Below are positions 37,001 to 44,640 of a DNA stretch of 64,000 nucleotides, in pieces. The translations under genes were made by a program, and so were the position numbers. The notes under the pieces were generated by a model. The model saw nothing but the letters and a program-made list of their open reading frames with translations, made no database searches and had not been told where the DNA came from. How positions within the stretch are numbered: position 1 is the stretch's first letter; every line of letters begins with the position of its first letter. This stretch comes from Flammeovirga kamogawensis (GTDB lineage Bacteria; Bacteroidota; Bacteroidia; Cytophagales; Flammeovirgaceae), in NCBI RefSeq assembly GCF_018736065.1, contig NZ_CP076129.1, positions 248,001-312,000 of the forward strand. The letters are read 5' to 3'.

Positions 37001-38819
37001 AATAATCGTAACCAAATTTATTTTCACCTGCGGCACTATGTGTAATTTTTCCTGTTTTATAAGTTGTATACCCATTTTCTTGAAAATATTGAGAAAGTAA
37101 TTTTGAGTTAATTAATGTCTCATTATTTTTAAAATTTGATGCTCCTGTTCCAAAATGGTTTGAGGTTGAAGGCAAAATACCACTTAAAAAACTAGCTCTT
37201 GATGGGTCACAAAGTGGGGCATTACTATGAGCATTCGTAAATAGAATACCAGAGTCTGCAAGTTTATCTATATTTGGTGTTTTTGTTTGCATATTCCCCC
37301 CCATAATACCGATGTAATCGTTCAAATCGTCTAAGACAATCATTACTACATTTAATTCTGCATGTGTAATTGCTAAATAAAAACGTTGAGTTATTTCACC
37401 TGAATTTGCTCCTGTTACTGTTACATCAACTTCATATACTCCATCAGTATTTTTATCATTTATATGATCTAAAGAAGGTTGGTTAATAAAAGAAAGATGA
37501 CCTTCTGAATTTACAGAAAAAAGCTCTTTATCGTCTCCACCAGTAATTGTATATGTTACTGCATCAATAGCAATAATATCTATTTTTAAGTATCCGCTAT
37601 TCTCAGCATAATTTTGGTGTGCTCCTGTTTTAATTGAGGGAGGTAAAATAACATTCTGCCCAAATTCAAATGTTCCTAAATCAGGAATTTCATCTGTTTT
37701 TCTATCAGTATTAAATGCGTCATAGTCAGTTGCTGTAATAGGATCACCTTTGTCTAATGCAATACTGATATCATAAATTGGCAAGTAAATTAAACCTGTT
37801 GTTTCATCCACTGTTAAAGCTCCAAAAGCAAGATCATCTAAGCTTGTAATTGCTACATTCGTATCATCAATTAGGTTTTCATCATCTGTAGCACTAATTA
37901 TGTTATGATGAGCAGTGACATTTAAAGCACTGTTTACTAAAATGTCTACCCCTCCATCATTATCACCATAACTTTTTGTTGGGTTATAGATTATATTATT
38001 AGTAATAGTTACAAATTGATCTACCGCTGCACTATTTTTAAGTTCAATACCTTCTACTTTTTTATTCCCTACAGCATAATTATCAACAATTGTATTGTTA
38101 TTTAGGTTTAAGTTTCCTACTGACATTACAAATGCACTACCATTCATAGATGCAGATTCGTTGCCAATAAAAAGGCTATTTTCAATGGTTACGTCATTCG
38201 AGTTTCCATTAGAATATATTGCTCCACCAAAATGAAATCCAACATTGTTTATAAATGCAGAACTTTTTATTGTTAGTGGACCTTTTGCCGTTAATGCACC
38301 TCCTTGCCCGTAAGAATAATTATCTATAAAATTACAGTATTCTATTTCAACCGTTGATGTTACGTTATTATTATAAATAGCTGAACCTCCTGCTAAATTA
38401 TACTTTTCTTGTTCATCATTATAAGTTCCTCTAATATTACCATGACGTAGTGTTAGAAGCTTAAATTTCACTACTAAATTTTTTTGTGTAATATTAAATA
38501 TTCTATTGTTAAGAATAGCCTCTTCCACGGTGTTAGAAGGTTTAATTTCTTGTGCTTGTACTATAGAAGTAGAAGCATTATCCCCAATAAAAGTCAAAGA
38601 TTTAGTAACAGAAATGTTATTTTCTGTCAGCGTTCCTTGTAAATGAATTATATCATTCTCTGCGGCTGTAGTAATTGCTTGTGTTATTGTAGCAAAAGGT
38701 TGATCAATTGTTCCCACATTGGCGTCATTCCCTTCATTGCTTACATAAAAAGTAGATTGCCCAATAGCTAGAGAACTAGTTAATAAAGCAATACATAAAA
38801 TAATAGTAATTCGTTTCAT
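34053..38819 (-). CDS. Giant modular T9SS-exported sulfatase (beta-helix, cadherin-like, S1_7-like sulfatase, jelly-rolls, Ig-like repeats)
   Basis: The 1588-residue protein begins with signal peptide MKRITIILCIALLTSSLAIG. Residues 22-390 form an Asn-rich parallel beta-helix (STFYVSNEGNDANVGT, IYNNNVTSTVEIEYC, ENSLFIGNES). Residues about 395-487 are cadherin-like (YTITGGDDKELFSVNSEGHL). The sulfatase domain runs about 489-1000, with Asp metal ligands in IVLDDLNDYIG and the active-site motif CDPSRASFLSG, Cys537. SVGLIRPHSPFTVP and FSDHGYNMGEKDYAWK follow. Two related jelly-roll modules (about 1030-1345), two Ig-like repeats with TVTQAGN, and a type A sorting domain (YPVPAEHTIYI, LPAGVYIMRINN) finish it. 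A normal S1_7 enzyme is about 500 residues. The extra domains suggest a cell-surface enzyme with its own glycan-binding parts. Confidence 0.93.
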   Translation of the reverse strand: MKRITIILCIALLTSSLAIGQSTFYVSNEGNDANVGTIDQPFATITQAITTAAENDIIHLQGTLTENNISVTKSLTFIGDNASTSIVQAQEIKPSNTVEEAILNNRIFNITQKNLVVKFKLLTLRHGNIRGTYNDEQEKYNLAGGSAIYNNNVTSTVEIEYCNFIDNYSYGQGGALTAKGPLTIKSSAFINNVGFHFGGAIYSNGNSNDVTIENSLFIGNESASMNGSAFVMSVGNLNLNNNTIVDNYAVGNKKVEGIELKNSAAVDQFVTITNNIIYNPTKSYGDNDGGVDILVNSALNVTAHHNIISATDDENLIDDTNVAITSLDDLAFGALTVDETTGLIYLPIYDISIALDKGDPITATDYDAFNTDRKTDEIPDLGTFEFGQNVILPPSIKTGAHQNYAENSGYLKIDIIAIDAVTYTITGGDDKELFSVNSEGHLSFINQPSLDHINDKNTDGVYEVDVTVTGANSGEITQRFYLAITHAELNVVMIVLDDLNDYIGIMGGNMQTKTPNIDKLADSGILFTNAHSNAPLCDPSRASFLSGILPSTSNHFGTGASNFKNNETLINSKLLSQYFQENGYTTYKTGKITHSAAGENKFGYDYYLENTHDYGPVAFNGKSGVQHPDNTLEMGKEGGSLDGTFGPLSNIPNVPYVSDVQPGFNGWYSTTLKEKFEYTSDEERSKMPDEKSVEWIEQQIKQLDEKDSKNPFMMSVGLIRPHSPFTVPDKYFEQFPLEDIEIPASIWNDLDDTSNKDGRGQSIFNALENQYTDRQEGIRRYLQGYLASIAFADEMVGRVVNAVENSQYADNTVIVLFSDHGYNMGEKDYAWKNNLWEHATRVPLIIKSPIHKNTAGQKSHQPVSLVDVYPTLKDLCYLTGDNKKNEKGADLDGHSMKPFLANPSDGTWEGDEVALTSVGNWYFRYKDFHNYALKSKRFRYISNYEQDDELYDHNYDKNEWFNVIDEPAYAEVKEAMEKKLNDILYNNLESVDELSDFSNVIDSHNFGPSTVQWGNSITTDPSLIEREAEGYAHITYEVNDLHGFSVDFWNTLNGRDLEDNGKIVCLYSVDQVVWDTLVTKQFIGNYTWGNNLVTFSSSASLPKDMKYLKISLEGNGVGFDKGNLGKVRFYTNNNEVPYLGIDNISISVDESIFELEEGQLKPNGPLLPEVSDEFTTTDKFYSRTNNLNFTNDNGISYRGDKNRMFRNDNQAGSIIYEIEDLEHFKINVWENHSKIANTALDIELVDHGINVYVSADNNTYTKIETKQASLYTNDIVYESGEIDEWRHSHEFAIIPENAIPTDTKFVKIEIVDTNEENNSGWNFQVGGIHLYAKTSVSSAKLEQTISITTIEDKVVSDEAFTIDASTTSGLALIYAIEGPATIEGNKITLTGETGEVKVTVTQAGNAMYEAASKTVTFNVITVDDPTKMDQVITISSIGDQVGVQVINVSATTTSGLTLTYEVEGPATLNNETITLSGEAGEVTITVTQAGNDEYNPASASITFTVTETNDPLAIENEWERKYVLYPVPAEHTIYIKGVNSSTSVAIYNVLGQFEYSTISTGRVDVSSLPAGVYIMRINNEESIRFQKK

Positions 38820-38983
38820 AAATCTGTTTTGTTAATACATTACCTAAATACAAAGAGCTTAAGTATTTAGTAGTAGTCTAAAAAAATTAAGTAGCGCGCT
38901 GTTTAATGTATAATGTTAAAAGTGTTAGTCTGTAATAAATAATGTAGAGCAGCATTTCTTCATCACAAACTAACTTAGAACAT

Positions 38984-40459
38984 CTATTTTAAATGTTTAT
39001 TTTTATTCTTCTTTTTTTTCTCTTGCATCTTGATCCAATAATCAGAATGAATTAACCCCATAAAAACAGGATCAATTAGTTCTGAATCCCAAGAGATTCT
39101 TAGTTCTTCAATTTGTTGCACCTTATCTGAATGCTCATTTTTAATATTTTTAGTTTCACTAATATCTGTTGATAGATTATAGAGCTCATAAACATTTTTA
39201 TTATCCGCTAAATTTCTAATCAATTTATAATCGTGATAGCGAACAGCATATTTTTGTTGATCAAACTTTCTAAGGTAAATAACTTCATGAGGATAACCAT
39301 TGTCTTTTCCTGTCACAAAAGGAATAAGATTAACACCATCTAAAGGTTTATCTTTTTCAATTGGTGCACTTGATAAAGCCACTGCAGTTGCAAAAATATC
39401 AAGAGAACTAATGGCTTTATCAAATGTCTGATTTGCCTTTATAGTTCCTGGCCAACACATTGCAAAAGGTACTCTAAAACCACCTTCGTATACAGATCCT
39501 TTACCTGCTTTTAATACACCATTATTAGAAGCATTTTTTGGCTCAGGCCCTCCATTATCAGATAAAAAATAGATAATTGTATTTTCCGCTATACCTTGTC
39601 TTTTTAATTCTTCTAGAACCTGACCTATTCCATCATCAACAGCACTAACCATTGCTGCATACGTTTTACGCTTTTTATCTTTTATGTTTTCAAAACGTTT
39701 TAAGTATTTTTCTGATGCTTGTAAAGGTGAGTGTGGAGCATTATAAGATAAATACAAAAAGAAAGGATCATCTGATTTTCCATTTCTTCTTATAAAATCT
39801 GAAGCATGATCAGAGAATGCATCAGTAAGATATTTGTTAGTTTTAACAGGTGTATGATTTTTCATAATCCATGTTTTGTAACTATCCGGTTCTTCTAAAT
39901 CAGCACCATAACTATTTTTAATAGTTAATAACTCAGGAAAATAAGCATGTCCTCCACCAAGGTGACCGTAAAATTCATCAAAACCTCTATTTAATGGATG
40001 ATTACTTTTGTGTGCCCCTAAATGCCACTTACCAATTATGCCTGAATGATAGCCAACTTCCTTAAGCGTAGTCGCAATAGTTCTTTCCGTTTTTGGTAAT
40101 CCCATATTTGGGTCCTCTGTTTTATATTGAGGGTTTCTTTCAAAACCAAAACGTTGCTGATATCTTCCTGTAATAAAACCGGCTCTTGATGGACCACATA
40201 CTGAATACGATACATAAGCATTAGTAAATTTCACTCCATTGTTAGCAATCTTATCAATATTTGGAGTGGGAATATCTAAACACCCATTAAAACCTACATC
40301 TTGATAGCCAAGATCATCACACATTATTACAATAATATTAGGCTTTTTTCTTTTATTACTAGGCGTAGTATTATCTAATGTTGAGAAACCAAAAAGGAAA
40401 CTTAACGTGATTACTACGATTGGTAGAGTATATTTTTTATTTGATAATTGAAGCATCAT
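38984..40459 (-). CDS. Secreted sulfatase, S1_19-like
   Basis: The 491-residue protein has a hydrophobic N-terminal signal (LPIVVITLSFLFGFS). Metal ligands are Asp48/Asp49 (IVIMCDDLGYQDVG). The active site CGPSRAGFITGRYQQRFGFE has Cys88. GKWHLGAHKSNHPLNRGFDE and SDNGGPEPKNASNNG with GSVYEGGFRVPF complete the core. The CGPSRAGFITGRYQxRFG pattern is that of S1_19, a subfamily that includes characterised 4-O-sulfate galactan (carrageenan) sulfatases. That makes a sulfated galactan one possible substrate, as inference only. It is the last of four sulfatase genes in a row on this strand and is followed, in the same direction, by the biosynthetic operon at 40578-44354 located upstream of it. Confidence 0.93.
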   Translation of the reverse strand: MMLQLSNKKYTLPIVVITLSFLFGFSTLDNTTPSNKRKKPNIIVIMCDDLGYQDVGFNGCLDIPTPNIDKIANNGVKFTNAYVSYSVCGPSRAGFITGRYQQRFGFERNPQYKTEDPNMGLPKTERTIATTLKEVGYHSGIIGKWHLGAHKSNHPLNRGFDEFYGHLGGGHAYFPELLTIKNSYGADLEEPDSYKTWIMKNHTPVKTNKYLTDAFSDHASDFIRRNGKSDDPFFLYLSYNAPHSPLQASEKYLKRFENIKDKKRKTYAAMVSAVDDGIGQVLEELKRQGIAENTIIYFLSDNGGPEPKNASNNGVLKAGKGSVYEGGFRVPFAMCWPGTIKANQTFDKAISSLDIFATAVALSSAPIEKDKPLDGVNLIPFVTGKDNGYPHEVIYLRKFDQQKYAVRYHDYKLIRNLADNKNVYELYNLSTDISETKNIKNEHSDKVQQIEELRISWDSELIDPVFMGLIHSDYWIKMQEKKKKNKNKHLK

Positions 40460-40577
40460 AATTCATTAATTCAAAAAATCATTTCTTGAATTTGCACATT
40501 TTATAAATGTACATTGTAACATTTAAGTAGAGGTGTAAAAAAAATGCTAAAATATATAAATAAGTGCTATTAATATA

Positions 40578-41711
40578 TTAAAAAACCTCGCCATGAGTGC
40601 TCTTAATTAATGTTTTGGTTAACGTAGAAGAATTATTTAAAAGCTTAATTAATAGATTTGTTGTTAGAGAATTCCCAAAAAAACGCTGAATAATTCGTCC
40701 TGTAAATAATCTTTTGCCAAAAGTTGATTGCCAAGTCTTGTGATAAATATCTGTCATCTGCTCCCAAGAAATTTCTTCTTTTAAATAACTATCCATTAGA
40801 GGTGTTAAGAAAACAGATGCTTGCATTGCCATAGTCATTCCATTACCACATAGTGGTGCAATTAATCCAGCAGCATCACCTAGCATAGGAATAGTATTTT
40901 CTGAAATAGATTTATGTGAAAAATCTACTTTAGCAATACTTAAAGGTTTATCCCAAACTCTTTCATATTTAAGGTATTTATTGAGAAAGGGGTTTCTCGA
41001 AAGGTATTTTTGTTCCATTTCTTCTAAAGAATGAGCGTCTTTTAAATAGCTTCCCTTTGCTAGAAAGCACATACAAATCAAATCATTCTCTATTTTTGAA
41101 ATTCCGCAATAACCACCAGAAAAATTATGAAGTTCGATTATATCAGAAGGTAAGTCTCCTTTTAAATGATATTTTACTCCAACAAAGTTTTTTAAACGAG
41201 TGTTCTTTAAATTTTCTTCTAAATATTTTCTTCTAAAAAATTTATCAAGATTAGATCTTTTACCAAATGCTCCGATAACAGATTTAGACTTAAAAATATT
41301 CTCTTTAGTTTCTATTTCCCACCTTTTGGCTATCTGCTGAACCCCTAAAACTTTTGTATTAGTAATTACCTGAACACCTTTTTCAATTGCTTTTTGATAC
41401 AATAAATCATCGAGTAAAAACCTACTTATGCCTCTCCCTCCAGAGGTAAGAGTAGAAGTTAAAAATTCTCCGTTAACAGCACTAACTTTGAGTTTATCAA
41501 TTATTGGTAATTGTAGTGCGTTTGCATCAATACCAATTCTGTTAAGGAAACCCCAAGCTTCTTTTGCTACATATTCTCCGCAGACTCTATGCATAGGATA
41601 ATTCTTTTGCTCAATTAACAGTACTTGCCAACCTAAATCAGCCATTTGAATACTTAATGTTAATCCACCAAGACCACCTCCAATTATTACTACATCAAAA
41701 ATATTAATCAT
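40578..41711 (-). CDS. FAD-dependent oxidoreductase/monooxygenase of the type III PKS operon
   Basis: The 377-residue protein has a Rossmann FAD site DVVIIGGGLGGLT (Gly11-Gly16), a LLIEQKNYPMHRVCGEYV motif typical of geranylgeranyl-reductase-like and halogenase-like flavoproteins, and the second FAD motif PMLGDAAGLIAPLCGNGMTM near residue 280. It is soluble with no signal peptide. Its ATG overlaps the end of the methyltransferase gene by 8 bases, so translation is coupled. In the Streptomyces griseus srs locus a flavin hydroxylase oxidises a type III PKS phenolic lipid to a quinone. By analogy this enzyme may hydroxylate the polyketide ring, or it may reduce a prenyl chain. It is the last gene of the operon. 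Confidence 0.88.
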   Translation of the reverse strand: MINIFDVVIIGGGLGGLTLSIQMADLGWQVLLIEQKNYPMHRVCGEYVAKEAWGFLNRIGIDANALQLPIIDKLKVSAVNGEFLTSTLTSGGRGISRFLLDDLLYQKAIEKGVQVITNTKVLGVQQIAKRWEIETKENIFKSKSVIGAFGKRSNLDKFFRRKYLEENLKNTRLKNFVGVKYHLKGDLPSDIIELHNFSGGYCGISKIENDLICMCFLAKGSYLKDAHSLEEMEQKYLSRNPFLNKYLKYERVWDKPLSIAKVDFSHKSISENTIPMLGDAAGLIAPLCGNGMTMAMQASVFLTPLMDSYLKEEISWEQMTDIYHKTWQSTFGKRLFTGRIIQRFFGNSLTTNLLIKLLNNSSTLTKTLIKSTHGEVF

Positions 41712-42399
41712 TTTTTAAAATAATTAGCCAACGAAAAGCCCATTTCCATTCTATAGAATAATTTCTTACCAAAGCCGCTTCCAAATAGTATTCAATTTCA
41801 TTCAATGAAAAACCACGTGCTACAGATAAACAAGCATCGTTTTTTACTAAGTACGATCGTGAGAAAAAAGTAGTTAGGTATTTTATACTATAATAAGCCA
41901 AACTATGCCTGTGGAGATCATTAATTACACATCCGGTAGTTGCATTTCTTTTCATCCAACTAAATAAAAATATGAGGTCTTTATCTTTAAGGTGATGACA
42001 GAATAAATTTGTAATAATTATATCAAATTGATCGCCACCATTTATAATATCTCTATAATCTGAACGGATAAATTTGATTGGTAAACCTTCTACATTTTTG
42101 CGTGCATAATCAATGCATTCTGCTTTAAGGTCTACTCCTATTAATTCTAATTTATATTTTGATCCAAATCTTTTATAGATTTCCTTTAGAGTATCGCCTC
42201 CTCCAGAACCGATATCAAGAATTCGATAAACATGCTTGTCATCTTTTAGTAATTCTGATAACCCATCTAAAACAACCTTATACCCTCCTAATAATGAATT
42301 AATTGTATGTAATTCATCTAAATTTTTATGTAAATCTAATTCAGGTATGTCATCTCTATCCAATAATTCCAATTGGTTGCTTCTTTGTCCTAAATCCAT
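41704..42399 (-). CDS. Class I SAM-dependent methyltransferase of the type III PKS operon
   Basis: The 231-residue protein contains motif I ILDIGSGGGDTLKE (around residue 72), the acidic motif II region ELIGVDLKAECIDYA, and FDIIITNLFCHHLKD at the post-I/IV position. It resembles the UbiE/small-molecule methyltransferase fold. It lies 3 bases after the PKS stop and overlaps the oxidoreductase start by 8 bases. Operon position indicates O- or C-methylation of the polyketide ring, similar in role to the methyltransferase step in phenolic-lipid biosynthesis. The exact acceptor atom cannot be told. Confidence 0.88.
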   Translation of the reverse strand: MDLGQRSNQLELLDRDDIPELDLHKNLDELHTINSLLGGYKVVLDGLSELLKDDKHVYRILDIGSGGGDTLKEIYKRFGSKYKLELIGVDLKAECIDYARKNVEGLPIKFIRSDYRDIINGGDQFDIIITNLFCHHLKDKDLIFLFSWMKRNATTGCVINDLHRHSLAYYSIKYLTTFFSRSYLVKNDACLSVARGFSLNEIEYYLEAALVRNYSIEWKWAFRWLIILKND

Positions 42400-42402
42400 A
42401 AT

Positions 42403-43452
42403 TTATAATTGATTTAATGTCATTGCCTCCATTGTTAAACCAGGTCCAAAACCTGCAGAGAAAATTGGTCCTTTAGTTTGCTTGTCTAGTAAAGATTTTA
42501 ATACAAACAATACTGTTGCAGACGACATATTACCATTTTCTTTAAGCACATCGTATGATGTTTGGAGTTCACTTTTATCAACTCCGATGGCAGCGGCAAT
42601 GGTATTTAATATTTTCACACCACCCGGGTGAAAGGCCCAATTTAATTTTCCTCTATCTAATTTTCTCTCCTCAATTACATCATCAAGTAAACCTTTAATA
42701 TCATCTCTTATAATATCAGCAACATAATTACTTAACCTCATTTTAAAACCAAGAGATGTCACTTTCCAAGCCATTTCTGATTTTCCAGACAAGGCCAATC
42801 GAGAATCAAAACCAACAAGTTCAAATTTAGAATCTTTATTCTTTATTGATGATAAATGAACAACAGCTGCACCATCTGCAAATAAAGAATTGGCTAGAAT
42901 ATTATCATCATCTGTTTCATTCTGAAAATGAATAGAACATAATTCTACATCAACCATTAACACTTCTGCTGTATTATCTGATTTACATATTTGATCTGCA
43001 ATTCTTAAACCATGAAAAGCTGCATAGCAACCCATAAAATTGACCGCTGTTCTAACAATTTTATTAGATAAACCCAATGCCGAGATAATATCAATTTCTA
43101 AACCTGGCGCAGAGATTCCAGTACAAGAAACTGTAATAATGTGCGTAATTTTTTGTAATTGTTCTTTTGTAACACATTTATTTATTGCTTTAACAGCTAA
43201 TGGTAAGGCTTCTTTTTCAAAAAGATCCATTCTATCTTCTACATTTGGAACCGTTGTGTTAAGGAAATATTTATATAAATCTGGAATTACAGAATGTCTA
43301 TGTTCAATCCCACTGTTTTTATATATAATATTCAATAATTTACGTTGCCTGTGCATATCATCTGTTGTACTTGACTGCATGAAAGCCAATAAATCACTCT
43401 GAGAATGTTTATTATTTGGTGATGAGGTAGCTATATTTTGTATGTATGTCAT
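42403..43452 (-). CDS. Type III polyketide synthase (chalcone synthase-like)
   Basis: The 349-residue protein carries the full Cys-His-Asn catalytic triad: Cys142 in NFMGCYAAFHG, His275 in AFHPGGVKI and Asn308 in NGNMSSATV. Their spacing is 133 and 33 residues, close to plant chalcone synthase. The upstream SCTGISAPGLEIDI and downstream FGPGLTMEAM motifs also fit. Such enzymes condense an acyl starter with malonyl-CoA to tri- or tetraketides that cyclise to resorcinols, pyrones or phloroglucinols. The neighbours are a prenyltransferase (14 bases upstream), a methyltransferase (3 bases downstream) and a flavoprotein. A methylated, oxidised, possibly prenylated alkylresorcinol or quinone is the likely product type. 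Starter length is unknown. Confidence 0.93.
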   Translation of the reverse strand: MTYIQNIATSSPNNKHSQSDLLAFMQSSTTDDMHRQRKLLNIIYKNSGIEHRHSVIPDLYKYFLNTTVPNVEDRMDLFEKEALPLAVKAINKCVTKEQLQKITHIITVSCTGISAPGLEIDIISALGLSNKIVRTAVNFMGCYAAFHGLRIADQICKSDNTAEVLMVDVELCSIHFQNETDDDNILANSLFADGAAVVHLSSIKNKDSKFELVGFDSRLALSGKSEMAWKVTSLGFKMRLSNYVADIIRDDIKGLLDDVIEERKLDRGKLNWAFHPGGVKILNTIAAAIGVDKSELQTSYDVLKENGNMSSATVLFVLKSLLDKQTKGPIFSAGFGPGLTMEAMTLNQL

Positions 43453-43466
43453 TCTTAATTTTTCTC

Positions 43467-44354
43467 TTATAACTGAAATAAATCAGTATGGTTTAAAACC
43501 GCAAGAAGAATGTAACATCCGTTCATACATAAAGCAGAAGTGTTGTTCATTCTCATAAGGTTTTTAAAATTTGCTGCACTTTTATTTTTTAATGTTTTTG
43601 CCATCCATAAATTAAACCATATAATTAATGGGAAAAGAGCAACCACAAAAACATAAAAATGTACAAATGTTGTTTTTTCAAAATAATAATAAAGTAATAT
43701 CCCTGCTATAGTAAACATTACCGTCCCGAAGTAAAATGTTCCGTTTATACCCAAAAGCATACTCAAACTTTTGTCTCCACTTTCTGCATCTTGCTTATGC
43801 TGATAAATTTGAGATAAAGGGTATGCTCCTCCAATCATAAAACTTGATGCCACTGCAGCATAAGGAAGAAAATTGGAGAAAAAATTAAGATTTCCAGATT
43901 TTACACCTTCAAAAACCATCCAAAAAGTCCAGAATCCTTGAAAAATGAAAACTGTAAGAAAACCTAGTATTGGGAATTTTTTTAATCTGATTAATTTAGA
44001 ACTATAAGCTCTCGACATTAATATATATACAAATAATAACCCCGTAAATACAGTATTCACAAATAGTAATGCTAAACATAAACCTGTTATATCCATCCCT
44101 AATGTTACCCAATACAATTGTTTTGTACTCATTGGTGGTTTTTCTAGTCCCCCAATACTTTCAGTATCTTTATCCATATAACTATTATAACCATTACTGG
44201 CAGGGTAAATTAGAAGATGTAAAAGAAAAAACACCCAAATAGCTTTACTTGTATTCAACAAACTAGTTTGGCTTAATGCAAAAAAATAGATAGGCATTAA
44301 ATAGATTGAGAATGGAATACGAAGAAGTGTGATTGTATTTTTAAGGTTGTTCAT
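43467..44354 (-). CDS. UbiA-family prenyltransferase, first gene of the type III PKS operon
   Basis: This 295-residue membrane protein has about nine hydrophobic segments. Its first Asp-rich motif is NGYNSYMDKDTESIGG (Asn57, Asp61, Asp63), and a second, YQHKQDAESGDKSLSMLLG, lies in the middle. These bind the magnesium-prenyl-diphosphate in UbiA/MenA-type enzymes. The gene starts the operon and ends 14 bases before the PKS gene. UbiA enzymes attach isoprenoids to aromatic acceptors. In this context the natural acceptor would be the PKS product, suggesting a prenylated phenolic lipid. Menaquinone (MenA) and heme A/O synthesis usually have separate loci, which argues against a housekeeping role. 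Confidence 0.9.
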   Translation of the reverse strand: MNNLKNTITLLRIPFSIYLMPIYFFALSQTSLLNTSKAIWVFFLLHLLIYPASNGYNSYMDKDTESIGGLEKPPMSTKQLYWVTLGMDITGLCLALLFVNTVFTGLLFVYILMSRAYSSKLIRLKKFPILGFLTVFIFQGFWTFWMVFEGVKSGNLNFFSNFLPYAAVASSFMIGGAYPLSQIYQHKQDAESGDKSLSMLLGINGTFYFGTVMFTIAGILLYYYFEKTTFVHFYVFVVALFPLIIWFNLWMAKTLKNKSAANFKNLMRMNNTSALCMNGCYILLAVLNHTDLFQL

Positions 44355-44640
44355 AAATTAGATCAAAAAAACAGTTAGTATTTTCAGTTTATTGTTTAAA
44401 CAAATAATTCCTATTTAAATGTAATTTATTTAGTTGAATTAACTACTATTTGAATCCGTATTTTAATCGGTAAATTCTTTAAAAGGAACACTAATAAAAG
44501 TGATATAAAGAAAAATATAAGGTATTTATAACTTCTGGAATTATATGATTACTAATAAAGTCTATTTATAAAAACTATTAACGATTTCAATTAGAACAAT
44601 TCTGTATATTGCGACAAATTTTGCATATCTATCAAAAGTT

